From: an uncultured Fluviicola sp.
GTDB lineage: Bacteria; Bacteroidota; Bacteroidia; Flavobacteriales_D; Crocinitomicaceae
Direction: 5' to 3'
NCBI RefSeq assembly: GCF_902168135.1
Contig: NZ_CABHOL010000037.1
Coordinates: 1-53,699, forward strand
DNA length: 53,699 nt
In this document: piece by piece, positions 1 through 8,074 of the stretch
Layout: every line of letters begins with the position of its first letter
Position numbering within the stretch: the stretch's first letter is position 1
The notes under the pieces: generated by a model
Told to the model about the DNA's origin: nothing
What the model saw: the letters and a program-made list of their open reading frames with translations, nothing else
Databases searched by the model: none
Program-made: the position numbers and the translations under genes

Positions 1-10
1 ATTAATAAAG

Positions 11-29
11 TACTTTGAAAAACAAAGTA
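11..29 (-). terminator. Hairpin terminator after osmC
   Basis: A perfect 7-bp stem, TACTTTG at 11-17 and CAAAGTA at 23-29, closes a 5-base A loop. It lies about 45 bp beyond the repaired stop of the minus-strand osmC gene and is followed on that strand by a T/A-rich stretch. The stem is A+T-rich, so it is a weak terminator at best. Confidence 0.4.
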
Positions 30-74
30 AAAAATTAAATGCCTATTTTACAACTATTTCTTTAAAAAAATGAA

Positions 75-469
75 TTAAATGATTTCCGTATGGATCTCAA
101 TGGGATTTGTGAGCATCTTATGCACCGGACAGGCATTAGCACTTTGAACAATCTTTCACGCTGTGTTTCATCCAGGTTGCCCAAAAGCTGTATTTTCCGG
201 TTGATAACCGTTTTATTCGCTTTATCGTCCCAATCCAGGTCTATTTCCAATTTTACTTCCTTTAAATCCCAGCCTTTCCGGTCCGCATACATGCGCAGTG
301 TTGCACTGGTACAAGCCGCCAGCGAAGAAGCTAAAAGTTCAGTAGGCGAAAACCCGAGATCTCTCCCTCCCATCTCCAAAGGCTCGTCTGATATTACTAC
401 ATTTCCGGAAGGCGATTCAATTTGAATGCGGTAAAGTTCCTGTCTGATAGTTGCTATTACTGAGGCCAT
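75..469 (-). pseudogene. OsmC-family peroxide-detoxifying protein, frameshifted near the C-terminus
   Basis: OsmC/Ohr proteins reduce organic peroxides in the cytoplasm with two reactive cysteines. The N-terminal part is intact and carries the first cysteine (C53, in LAACTSATLRM). The open frame then runs into an unrelated tail and stops at 62. The family's second motif, ANACPVHKML, is present in the neighbouring frame, and that frame ends at a TAA at 75-77. The two frames join at positions 138-142, where one base appears lost (GTGGCT expected, GTGCT found on the coding strand). Restoring that base gives a normal-length OsmC of about 130 residues. The start is ATG at 469. This is either a real inactivating mutation or a one-base sequence error in a GG run. 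The upstream part shows no other damage, so the break is recent or artefactual. Confidence 0.8.
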
Positions 470-536
470 AGTTTACCCGTTATTCTTTTGGTTCGATACC
501 GAAAGATACAGATTCTTTTCGGAGTTCCTTTAACCA

Positions 537-572
537 GAAAGGTGTATCCGTTATTTCACCGATACACCTTTC
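537..572. other. 12-bp hairpin in a 470-bp gene-free region
   Basis: Positions 537-548 and 561-572 form a perfect 12-bp inverted repeat (arm GAAAGGTGTATC) around a 12-base loop. It stands in the gap 470-946, which otherwise shows no convincing coding frame. The gap serves as upstream region both for osmC (leftward) and for the lipoprotein pair (rightward). There is no T-tract, so an operator or RNA leader hairpin is as likely as a terminator. Confidence 0.4.
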
Positions 573-946
573 CCAACCTACCGCACTAATCCGTTCTATT
601 TGAATAAAGCCGGATCACAACCACAACTTATATTGGATTCCAGTTCACATCTTTATTGTTTTCAAGATGCTTCCCTTCTTGTTAGCTTTTTTGTTGCTCT
701 TGTGTAAAATTGGAAAAGAAGGAGTTGAAAGGTGTTATGTATTTCCCAGAAAGGCTTACATATTTCCCACATAGAGAAAATTATCTTTTATGATGGGATA
801 ACCAATTCAGAAATAATTCTAAAAATCTGGAATTCATGTAAGTTTTCAGAAGAATCTTGTAACAGAACCGGAAGCAGGATCAGTCATCTTTGTTGTATGT
901 GGTTCCCGTAGGAGCCCTATTCTAAGAACACCTTAAAAAAATGATT

Positions 947-1186
947 ATGAAAAAAGTAGTTGTAGCAGTTATCGCATTGTCAGGTTTGGCACTTGCATCC
1001 TGTAAGAAAGATTATTCCTGTGAGTGTAGAAAGATCCATACGGACGACGATGGTAATACAGTTACGTCTTCAGACGGAACTTACACTTTCAAAGATTCAC
1101 GCGTACGTGCGGAGGACCGTTGCAATGACCTGGAAGGTTCAGGAACAGATATCTTTGGAAGTTACACCCGCGAGTGCGACATCTAA
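947..1186 (+). CDS. Small cysteine-rich lipoprotein, copy 1
   Basis: About 79 residues. A signal peptide ends in the lipobox LASC, so the protein is predicted to be lipid-anchored on the outer side of the inner membrane or in the outer membrane. The mature part starts CKKDY and has further cysteines in SCECRK, RCNDLE and TRECDI, plus an acidic D-rich stretch and a TYTFKDSR motif. I know no function for it. It is a tandem paralogue of the gene at 1318; both keep the same cysteine pattern and share an AACACCTTAAAAA segment just upstream of the start. ATG at 947 is chosen because it aligns with the start of the second copy; an ATG at 941 is also possible. Confidence 0.75.
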   Translation: MKKVVVAVIALSGLALASCKKDYSCECRKIHTDDDGNTVTSSDGTYTFKDSRVRAEDRCNDLEGSGTDIFGSYTRECDI

Positions 1187-1317
1187 AATCCTTAAAATGT
1201 GTGAATTATGTAAATTATCGCTTTAATTATGTAAGAGATTTATGACCTAATTCACTCATATTTAAGCCGAAGCGTTTTTTGTGGAACTCTTCAGGAAAAC
1301 ACCTTAAAAAGACGATT

Positions 1318-1560
1318 ATGAGAACAGTTATTTTAACATTCGTAGTATTGTCGGGTTTTACACTGGCATCCTGCAAAAAAGACTACACCTGTGAATGTGC
1401 TAAGGTTCGAACAGATAGTGACGGAAATAGAAATTCATCATCAGATGGAAATTATACATTCAAGGATTCACGTCTTCGCGCAGAGAAAAAATGTAACGAC
1501 CTGGAGGAAACAGGAACAGATGTATTCGGGGATTATACCAGAGAATGTGATATCCGATAA
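1318..1560 (+). CDS. Small cysteine-rich lipoprotein, copy 2
   Basis: 80 residues, closely similar to the gene at 947: lipobox LASC, mature start CKKDYTCEC, NYTFKDSRLRAE, KCNDLE and TRECDI. The four cysteines after the lipid-anchored one are all kept, which suggests disulfides in the periplasm or outside the cell (inference). The start is the ATG at 1318; an upstream in-frame GTG/TTG-type extension is not supported because the conserved leader AACACCTTAAAAA ends just before this ATG. A strong hairpin terminator follows. The function is unknown. Confidence 0.75.
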   Translation: MRTVILTFVVLSGFTLASCKKDYTCECAKVRTDSDGNRNSSSDGNYTFKDSRLRAEKKCNDLEETGTDVFGDYTRECDIR

Positions 1561-1576
1561 TTTGTAAACAAACTTT

Positions 1577-1612
1577 AAGAACGCTGTAGGACCTTTGTTT
1601 TACAGCGTTCTT
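1577..1612 (+). terminator. Intrinsic terminator after the lipoprotein pair
   Basis: A perfect 12-bp stem, AAGAACGCTGTA at 1577-1588 and its complement at 1601-1612, with a 12-base loop, is followed by ATTTTATTAAATTT. It lies 16 bp after the stop of the second lipoprotein gene and is a textbook intrinsic terminator. Confidence 0.8.
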
Positions 1613-1650
1613 ATTTTATTAAATTTCGGTTCTAAAAGAATCAACCGGGA

Positions 1651-2082
1651 TTAAATTTGTTTGACCATTTTAACATGCGGAATTCCGTCCTCCGGAAAAT
1701 ATTCTCCTTCAATCCGGTAATTGTTGTTCAGGTAAAAGTTCACGGCTGTATCCCTGGCATGACAAAAAATGGAGTACTTTCCGTTTTCCCGGGAAATCTT
1801 TTCGCAAAACAGCATCATCTCTGAGCCAATTCCGGAATTACGCAATTCATCTTTTACCACGACGCGCTGCATTTTCATGGATTGATTTTCCGGTACCAAA
1901 ACACTGGTCGCTACGATTTCAGTATCCAGCAATCCAATAATTTGAATGTGACTTTTTTCTTCTTTCAACTCTTCGTCTGTAAAACGACTTCCCAAAGGCT
2001 TTCGCAAAATCGCTTCCCGGAGCTGAACAGCTGATTTCCACTCTTCACTTCCATGGTCCACCAATTTGAATGTAACTTTCAT
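1651..2082 (-). CDS. GNAT-family N-acetyltransferase
   Basis: 143 residues. The acetyl-CoA binding motif A is visible as QRVVVKDELRNSGIGSEMM, and the C-terminal signature AVNFYLNNNYRIEGE is typical of GNAT strand 6 and helix 4. The family moves an acetyl group from acetyl-CoA to an amine; the substrate cannot be told from the sequence. It starts with ATG at 2082 and faces the terminator of the lipoprotein pair, so it is convergent with it. It is separate from the HD gene upstream by about 70 bp. Confidence 0.8.
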   Translation of the reverse strand: MKVTFKLVDHGSEEWKSAVQLREAILRKPLGSRFTDEELKEEKSHIQIIGLLDTEIVATSVLVPENQSMKMQRVVVKDELRNSGIGSEMMLFCEKISRENGKYSIFCHARDTAVNFYLNNNYRIEGEYFPEDGIPHVKMVKQI

Positions 2083-2152
2083 CTGTTATTTTTTATCATG
2101 CTAAATATAAGAAGCATCCCATCTTCCCTGAAAAAAGCTTCAACCGGTTCAT

Positions 2153-2788
2153 TCAGCCTGGCAACCTGTATAACTCCAGTTCCCTTTGCATATTTTCTTT
2201 TGCCTGTTTCTCCAATCTATCGTAGAAATAATCCGTTTTGAAAATGCGGTCCATTTGTAAAAAATGTTTCAATACCCTTGTTCTTCCGGGATTGTATACC
2301 GCATCCGGAAATACAGCATATTCCTTTCGCACGTTCTCGGCATACGCCAAATAAGTTTCCCAATCCTGTCCCAAAATGGAAAGATCTGCATCTGTAAAAT
2401 AATTGGTGTCCCGGTCCGAATGAAAATCATGGTTTTTGGTTGCCAGGATCTGCTCCCTGCATTTTTGGATCCGCGCTACGGGAACCTGCAGCTGCAGTAA
2501 ACGCTTTTCTGCAAGGTCAGCACTTTGCTCTTCGTTATCGGGTTTTTCAACATCATAAATAACGTCATGGTAAAACAGGGAAAACAAAACCACATCCCAA
2601 TCAGAAATTAGTTCCCGGACCTCTTTTAATCGTAAAAATACGTTTTCAAGGTGTGACAGGGAATGGTAATACCTGTGCTCATCCGCATAAAAAGAAACCA
2701 ATTCCTCCCATAAGCGGTCAACCTGCTCCAAATCGTCCGAATAGCCTTTTGCCAAATTCGTGAAAGTTTCTTTCAGCATAGATTTCAT
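2153..2788 (-). CDS. Predicted metal-dependent HD-superfamily phosphohydrolase
   Basis: 211 residues from the ATG at 2788, which follows the stop of the upstream gene by one base; a TTG at 2797 in the same frame is a weaker start. Motifs YYHSLSHLENV (H42, H46), LFYHDVIYD (H74, D75) and DNEEQSA match the small HD proteins of COG4339. HD enzymes hydrolyse phosphoesters with bound metal ions, but this subfamily has no proven substrate that I know of. It is translationally coupled to the DUF4269 gene at 2790-3308, whose product resembles nucleotidyltransferases, so the pair may act on the same nucleotide (inference). Confidence 0.75.
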   Translation of the reverse strand: MKSMLKETFTNLAKGYSDDLEQVDRLWEELVSFYADEHRYYHSLSHLENVFLRLKEVRELISDWDVVLFSLFYHDVIYDVEKPDNEEQSADLAEKRLLQLQVPVARIQKCREQILATKNHDFHSDRDTNYFTDADLSILGQDWETYLAYAENVRKEYAVFPDAVYNPGRTRVLKHFLQMDRIFKTDYFYDRLEKQAKENMQRELELYRLPG

Positions 2789-2789
2789 T

Positions 2790-3308
2790 TTATTCAAATT
2801 TCAACAATTCTTCATACGGATTCCCTTCCAAACCCATGGCAATTCCGAATGCAGGTTCTGTCTTGTAACCCTGTTTTTTCAAGGCTATGATCTCCTGCCG
2901 GAACGCTTCTCCCCGCTCCTCTAGCAGCTGATGTTCTATCAACATATGCCGGTATGCATGCTGCTGTTTCGTTGGAATACTTTGTCCGAATAATTCCAAT
3001 TCGAAATCATCCAGCCAAAAGTTACATACTACGGAATTAAATTCAGAATTTTCCCGCAAAACGAATTGTTTTTCATGTGAAAATAAATGCATCACTGCAT
3101 CGACAAATTCATCTTTATCCGAATAACAGCAGCTAATATCCAAATCACTTGTTTCAATATCAATGTTGATCGGAATGGTTCCCGTAAGAATCGGATCGAA
3201 CTTTTCAAGTAACTCCAGTACCCGGTATTTCTTCAATGTTTCGTATGTCCTGCGCTGTTTGTCGTTCCCAGCCTTTAGATAACTGATATCTTCAAAATTG
3301 ATCCTCAT
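2790..3308 (-). CDS. DUF4269 protein, nucleotidyltransferase-like
   Basis: 172 residues, ATG at 3308. The segment LTGTIPINIDIETSDLDISC resembles the G-[ST]...DxDI core of nucleotidyltransferase-fold proteins and is typical of DUF4269. Residues after this form a mixed alpha/beta domain ending in FGIAMGLEGNPYEELLKFE. The biochemical role is not known. It is the first gene of a two-gene operon with the HD phosphohydrolase, with only one base between stop and next start. Confidence 0.65.
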   Translation of the reverse strand: MRINFEDISYLKAGNDKQRRTYETLKKYRVLELLEKFDPILTGTIPINIDIETSDLDISCCYSDKDEFVDAVMHLFSHEKQFVLRENSEFNSVVCNFWLDDFELELFGQSIPTKQQHAYRHMLIEHQLLEERGEAFRQEIIALKKQGYKTEPAFGIAMGLEGNPYEELLKFE

Positions 3309-3327
3309 TATTCATGCTTTAAGCCAA

Positions 3328-4230
3328 TTAACGCTCCCACTTTTCCCTGAACAACTCTTTCAACCGGTCCAGTTCCAACTGGTACATCGTATTCTTCCGC
3401 GATCCGAAATAAAGTGTGTTTTCCCAGGGTTCAACTCCTTCCCACATCAGTTTGAGTTTCCCCTCATCAATGGCTTCCCGGCACAGAAAATCCGGCACTA
3501 CCGAGAATCCGTTTCCGTCACTCAGACAGCGAATAATGGAGCTGATGTTCGGAACGATATAATTCGGGCGAAAATCCGGGTGTTCCCCGAAATTCTTCCA
3601 CCAAAAGTTCTTCAGATGTTCCATATCTGCTGCCGTGCTGTACCATAATTCCTGCTTCAGGAAATCACGTGCCTGGTGAATGTTTCCGTTTTTGAGAAAA
3701 CCTGCCAATTCTTCCGTATTTGTATTGTTTCCGGCAATCAGTACAATGCGCTCCCTGGAGAATGGCTCGTAAACCAGGTTTTTCTGTGTTCCTTTTTGAG
3801 GAGTGACGATCAGGTCCAGTAAACCATTATCGAGATCCTGCTGCATTTGCGGATACTCTCCAAATTTGATGATCAGGTTAAACGGCAAAGAAGGAATGTG
3901 TTCTTCCAGCGTATATTGAAAAGTTTCGAAACACATCCCGACGCTTATGGTAACTCTTTCCGATTGTGATCGCCTGTGAAAGTGCTGTTCGGCCGTTTCC
4001 AGTTTTTTAATAGGATCCAAAATAAAGTTATAGAGAATCTTCCCTTTCTCAGTCGGAACCATTCTCCGCGCAGAACGATCAAACAGTTTATATCCTGTAA
4101 ACGCTTCCAGGGAGTTTAAATGAAGGCTCACCCCGGGTTGAGAAACAAACAGTTCTTTTGCCGCACCGGAAAGTGTTCCTGTTTCATAAATCGCTTTGAA
4201 AGTTCTGAACCATTCCAGATTGATTTGCAT
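3328..4230 (-). CDS. LysR-family transcription regulator
   Basis: 300 residues from ATG 4230 (MQINLEWFRTFKAIYETG). The N-terminal winged helix-turn-helix is clear (GTLSGAAKELFVSQPGVSLH), followed by the usual dimerisation helix and a two-lobed effector-binding domain. An upstream TTG at 4251 would add seven residues but lies inside the promoter, so ATG 4230 is preferred. The gene is divergent from mdaB-ygiN, the classical layout for a LysR regulator and its target. The effector is probably a quinone or other electrophile, by inference from the target genes only. Confidence 0.85.
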   Translation of the reverse strand: MQINLEWFRTFKAIYETGTLSGAAKELFVSQPGVSLHLNSLEAFTGYKLFDRSARRMVPTEKGKILYNFILDPIKKLETAEQHFHRRSQSERVTISVGMCFETFQYTLEEHIPSLPFNLIIKFGEYPQMQQDLDNGLLDLIVTPQKGTQKNLVYEPFSRERIVLIAGNNTNTEELAGFLKNGNIHQARDFLKQELWYSTAADMEHLKNFWWKNFGEHPDFRPNYIVPNISSIIRCLSDGNGFSVVPDFLCREAIDEGKLKLMWEGVEPWENTLYFGSRKNTMYQLELDRLKELFREKWER

Positions 4231-4238
4231 ACTATCAC

Positions 4239-4310
4239 AATTATGATACAAATATACAATTTAAGTTATTTTCATAATACAATTGAAGTGTCGAAATTTG
4301 TATCATAATT
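4239..4310. promoter_or_regulatory. Divergent promoter with a 15-bp inverted repeat between lysR and mdaB
   Basis: A perfect 15-bp inverted repeat (AATTATGATACAAAT at 4239-4253, complement at 4296-4310) brackets the intergenic region, with 42 bp between arms. The left arm overlaps a -7-like box TATATTTG of the lysR gene (4249-4256 read on the minus strand), with a TTG about 23 bp upstream. The right arm sits just before the mdaB start at 4320. The symmetry suggests that one LysR tetramer bridges both arms and controls both directions. Confidence 0.6.
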
Positions 4311-4319
4311 CAATGAACG

Positions 4320-4961
4320 ATGAGAAAGATTTTTATCATTAACGGCGGACAGCATTTTGCACATTCAGGAGGAGCTTTCAATGAGACATTAACAAACTGG
4401 ACTTCCGCTTATTTACAACAAAACAACTTCGAGGTAAGAATAACCGATATCAACAACCCCTTTGATGCTTTTAACGAAGCCGAAAATTTCAAATGGGCAG
4501 ATGTTGTCATCTATCACACTCCGATTTGGTGGTTCCAGGTTCCAAACTTGTTCAAGAAATACATCGACGAAGTATTCACGGCCGGACATCAGAACGGAAT
4601 TTATGCCAATGACGGCAGAAGCCGCAGTAACCCGGAAATCAATTACGGGACAGGCGGATTGATGCATGGCAAACAATACATGGTTACCAGCACCTGGAAT
4701 GCGCCCGATACAGCTTTTACGCTGGAAGGTGAATTCTTCGATCAGCGGTCAGTAGATGACGGCGTATTATTTGGCTTTCACAAGATGAACCAATTCACAG
4801 GTATGAAACGGATCGAAGGATTCCATTTTCACGACCTGGAGAAAAATGCCACTCCCGAGCGTATTGAGAATTACCGCATCCAGTATTTAACCCATTTAGA
4901 AAACAAGTTCCAAACAGTCAATACACAGAACCATGAAGATTTATCTCACAGCAACGCTTAA
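4320..4961 (+). CDS. mdaB: NAD(P)H-dependent quinone oxidoreductase, MdaB family
   Basis: 213 residues, flavodoxin-like fold. It opens with MRKIFIINGGQHFAHSGGAFN and has the IYHTPIWWFQVPNLFKKYID segment of the MdaB/KefF-type FAD reductases; family members reduce quinones by two electrons and so avoid semiquinone radicals. The length matches E. coli MdaB (about 193) with a short extra C-terminal tail that overlaps the next gene by 29 bp. It is co-transcribed with a YgiN-like monooxygenase, as in enterobacteria where the two proteins are thought to form a quinone redox cycle. It is probably controlled by the divergent LysR regulator. Confidence 0.8.
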   Translation: MRKIFIINGGQHFAHSGGAFNETLTNWTSAYLQQNNFEVRITDINNPFDAFNEAENFKWADVVIYHTPIWWFQVPNLFKKYIDEVFTAGHQNGIYANDGRSRSNPEINYGTGGLMHGKQYMVTSTWNAPDTAFTLEGEFFDQRSVDDGVLFGFHKMNQFTGMKRIEGFHFHDLEKNATPERIENYRIQYLTHLENKFQTVNTQNHEDLSHSNA

Positions 4962-5220
4962 CAGCAAACCTGAATTTACAGAAGAAGTAAAAGCCGTACT
5001 GGAAAACATGGTGGCCGAAAGCCGGAAGGAAGAAACCTGTATCCGTTACGATCTGCACCAGGGAATCGATGATAAAACCCGCTTTGTATTTTGGGAAATC
5101 TGGGAAAGCAAAGAGGCGTTGGAAAAACACAACCAGCAGCCCTACATCCGGGCATTCCGTGAATTAGCATCCGTAAAATTACAAGCCGCACCGGAAGTTT
5201 TCTTACTCGACAGGATCTAA
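4933..5220 (+). CDS. Antibiotic-biosynthesis-monooxygenase (ABM) domain protein, YgiN-like
   Basis: 95 residues, one ABM ferredoxin-like domain: MKIYLTATLNSKPEFTEEVK at the start and RFVFWEIWESKEALEKH with a conserved histidine motif. YgiN of E. coli oxidises quinols to quinones and is encoded beside mdaB. Here the start codon lies inside the mdaB reading frame (29-bp overlap), so the two are translationally coupled. Conservation of the pair across such distant phyla supports a shared quinone-cycling role (inference). Confidence 0.75.
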   Translation: MKIYLTATLNSKPEFTEEVKAVLENMVAESRKEETCIRYDLHQGIDDKTRFVFWEIWESKEALEKHNQQPYIRAFRELASVKLQAAPEVFLLDRI

Positions 5221-5269
5221 AACAACCTCTTTTTTTGAACGAAAAACAGGTTTTGATGTATTCCAATAC

Positions 5270-6592
5270 ATGAAAGCCTGTTTTACTGTTTTTTGTTTGC
5301 TTATTATTCAATTCCTGAGCTGGTCACAGCCTGGCCCGGAAGTTTTTTTCTTTGAAAAACTTGAAATGCTGAATGATTCGTTGAGCAGGAATCCGGAAAA
5401 TGATGCAGCACGTTTAGAACGCGTACAACTGTTCTACCAGGAAGACCGGAGCATGACAAAATTCGACATTGACTACCTGTTACGCAAATTTGAGGCAGGA
5501 ACGAACAGCATTCCTCTCGACACTTTCACTTTCCACATGCTCTACGGAGCTTGTTACAATTATTCCAACCTTCCGTTGTCGCTTTCTTATTACCGCAAAG
5601 CAGCAGTTATTCAACCAACAGAATATTTATACACCTGCCTCTTTAATGGTTACTATAAACTGCGAAACGCAGACACAGCATTGCTTTATTACGACACATT
5701 GATTGCCAATTACGGATTTAAGTTCCGGCCTTCTGATGAAGACCATCTGACTTTTTACAAGATTGACCTGTTGAACAGCCATACAGCTTACAATCCGAAA
5801 CTTACTGCATTCTACAATTACCTAAGCCGGACCTATTTCGATGAATACAAGCTGCAAAGTAAAGAACGGGGATTTGAATCGAACTACGAAAACCAGGTGT
5901 TGGCAAAAAGCGGATTTGATTATCAATTCCAGTTATGTGAATACTACCTGCGCTGGCAGCAATACGATCTGGCGGAGAAAACACTTTCAAACTTAACCAA
6001 TCACATTGGTAAAAATGCTCAGGGTGAACCGGTGGAATTGTATAAATACAACAGGTATTATTTCCTGCTGGGAACAATCCTGGAGCAAAAAGGCAATCCG
6101 AATGAAGCAGTACGGAATTTCCTGTATGCTTCCGATTATGTACGTTACAAGGACACTGTCTGGTCATCCGGTCTACGGAAGAAATATCCGGACAATCCGG
6201 AGTTTTTGGTACTGCATGCCCAAACACTTTATAATAAGCAAAAAGTGGAAAACTGGCAGTTAAAAGATCCTGGTAAGCATATTCTTGAATTATTCCGTGA
6301 GGCCAAAAAACGGGGAAGCAAAAATCACCAAATCTTCCTTGCATGTGCAGACCACTTCCTCTTCTTAAAGGACTACAAAAACGCTCTGTCTCAGGTGGAT
6401 TTGGCGATTAAAAACTCTCCGAATCAATCCATATCGTATGAAGCCAAAGCAGCCATACTCCGGGAAGCTTTTTGGAATGGCTTTATTCCTGAAAACGAAT
6501 TGGAAGAACAGTCTAAGAAACTTAAAGAACACATTGACAAGCTTTTCAAAAACACTGTGATATCTGTCCCGGAGATAAATTTTACTGAATAA
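5270..6592 (+). CDS. Secreted TPR-repeat protein
   Basis: 440 residues. An N-terminal signal peptide (MKACFTVFCLLIIQFLSWSQ) directs export. The rest is helical with several TPR-like units, for example CEYYLRWQQYDLAEKTLSNL, LLGTILEQKGNPNEAVRNF, LACADHFLFLKDYKNALSQ and SPNQSISYEAKAAILREAF. TPRs are protein-binding scaffolds, and no enzymatic domain is visible. It is followed after 2 bp by a second exported protein, so the pair is an operon and the products may bind each other in the periplasm or at the surface. The function is unknown. Confidence 0.7.
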   Translation: MKACFTVFCLLIIQFLSWSQPGPEVFFFEKLEMLNDSLSRNPENDAARLERVQLFYQEDRSMTKFDIDYLLRKFEAGTNSIPLDTFTFHMLYGACYNYSNLPLSLSYYRKAAVIQPTEYLYTCLFNGYYKLRNADTALLYYDTLIANYGFKFRPSDEDHLTFYKIDLLNSHTAYNPKLTAFYNYLSRTYFDEYKLQSKERGFESNYENQVLAKSGFDYQFQLCEYYLRWQQYDLAEKTLSNLTNHIGKNAQGEPVELYKYNRYYFLLGTILEQKGNPNEAVRNFLYASDYVRYKDTVWSSGLRKKYPDNPEFLVLHAQTLYNKQKVENWQLKDPGKHILELFREAKKRGSKNHQIFLACADHFLFLKDYKNALSQVDLAIKNSPNQSISYEAKAAILREAFWNGFIPENELEEQSKKLKEHIDKLFKNTVISVPEINFTE

Positions 6593-6594
6593 TT

Positions 6595-7635
6595 ATGAAC
6601 CTGAAACAATTCTTTCACACTGTTATTTGCAGCTTTACCTTCATAAATCTTTTTTCCCAGGAATGCCCTGCCTTACCTGGACCTTTTCCCTATTACGACA
6701 CCAGAAACCATTTTGTTTACCACAATCTGATGACTTCTGAACTCATTCAACTTGCCGAAGAAAACCGCAAACATGAATTGGAGCATGAATTCAACAGATT
6801 CCTTCAAAAACTGAAGCTATTAAATTGCAACTCGAACACTTCACTCCGGGAGAAAGTCCTTTTATTCCAAACAAGCCAGCTCAAAGGAAACTCCACGAAC
6901 CTGAAAATGGATATCCAAACCCAATCAGATCTTGTTGTAGAAAACGATCCTAAAACAATATGCGTTACTTACGGGAACATCTTCCAGCGTGATCTATTAG
7001 AAAATGATTCGGTACAAATATCCTGCTGGTATATGAAACGTTTTGCGGGAGACGAATTACAAAAAGCTATTCAGGAACGTAATTCCTATGCATTGACAAC
7101 TGACAGTTTAAACCTGGAATTAGCAAAAATAAAGGCAGTCAAAAACAGGGATTGGCAGCTGACAGAAGCTTCGATAAAACCACTGCGGGAACAACGCATG
7201 CGGCTGTTGAAACTCAAAGACAGTATCGATTTCTTATTGTTTCCTTCCCTGAAAGAAGATCTAAAACCCTGGTATGAACAGTTCCACACAGAAGTACTGA
7301 CCAATCCGGGCACAGCTCCCTTCAGTACATTCAGAAAGCAAATAAACCGGGATGACAATCCTTTTCTCAGGAAAACATTCAAACTACATCACGGATTTGT
7401 GAATGATCCATATTATGGAAAATCCATTGTACCAGGTAATTCCGCCGTTCCAAAAGGTTCGGATATTTTCAATGCTCCACCTGTCGAAGACGATTATTCA
7501 CCCTGGGGAGATCCTCACGCCGCCTTTTTCTCCATTTCTGATAAATACCTGGTTGTTATTAGAACCGAAAGCAATATAGGGGAAACCTACCAGGACTATA
7601 AACAAAGCTATTTTATATACGAAGCCATCGATTAA
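6595..7635 (+). CDS. Exported protein of unknown function
   Basis: 346 residues with a signal peptide (NLKQFFHTVICSFTFINLFSQ). The body is charged and partly helical (two long K/E-rich stretches around residues 45-80 and 155-205, possibly coiled coil), ending with a compact segment around WGDPHAAFFSISDKYLVVIR. I do not recognise a family. It is co-transcribed with the TPR protein just upstream. Its last four bases overlap the convergent gene at 7632-8072. Confidence 0.6.
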   Translation: MNLKQFFHTVICSFTFINLFSQECPALPGPFPYYDTRNHFVYHNLMTSELIQLAEENRKHELEHEFNRFLQKLKLLNCNSNTSLREKVLLFQTSQLKGNSTNLKMDIQTQSDLVVENDPKTICVTYGNIFQRDLLENDSVQISCWYMKRFAGDELQKAIQERNSYALTTDSLNLELAKIKAVKNRDWQLTEASIKPLREQRMRLLKLKDSIDFLLFPSLKEDLKPWYEQFHTEVLTNPGTAPFSTFRKQINRDDNPFLRKTFKLHHGFVNDPYYGKSIVPGNSAVPKGSDIFNAPPVEDDYSPWGDPHAAFFSISDKYLVVIRTESNIGETYQDYKQSYFIYEAID

Positions 7636-8072
7636 ATCGGGAACAGGGATTTAAACTCATTCCAGCATGGTATGAAATCCTGTCTTGCAATATCCATGTA
7701 CTCAATCTCAAAATCATAGCGGATAAACAATTCTTCCACTTCCAGGTGTAAAGCCTGTGCAAACTCATCTATTCCGCAAATCAGCTTTTCACGGGAGAAC
7801 TCGCTGATCAACAACTTGTCTTTTTGTTTTTCGAACAACAGTGTGTATGAACAATCATCCGGGGAAAATACACACTTACGGATTTCCCCTCTTTTCAAGC
7901 GCATCAGGCGGTCAAAAAGATCCGGCAAAGAACACAGGAGCATGCAGCTTTGATCCGGCTTCCGGTTTTTGCTTGTAAAACAAACTCCGTCTTTCTCAAA
8001 GGTGAAATTCCCAAGGGAGAAGTAACTGATATCATTCAGATCATGCGGACTTAATTCGAGGTGAATGATCAT
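7632..8072 (-). CDS. Protein of unknown function, second gene of a SUKH-like pair
   Basis: 146 residues, no signal peptide or membrane segment. A few features stand out: an N-terminal half rich in strands (HLELSPHDLNDISYFSLGNF) and two cysteine-containing segments (CMLLCSLPDL, GEIRKCVFSPDDC). No family is recognised. It starts 2 bp after the stop of the gene at 8075-8635, so the two are co-transcribed. Small cytosolic pairs like this sometimes encode immunity proteins of polymorphic toxins, but there is no toxin next to them here. Confidence 0.55.
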   Translation of the reverse strand: MIIHLELSPHDLNDISYFSLGNFTFEKDGVCFTSKNRKPDQSCMLLCSLPDLFDRLMRLKRGEIRKCVFSPDDCSYTLLFEKQKDKLLISEFSREKLICGIDEFAQALHLEVEELFIRYDFEIEYMDIARQDFIPCWNEFKSLFPI

Positions 8073-8074
8073 TG

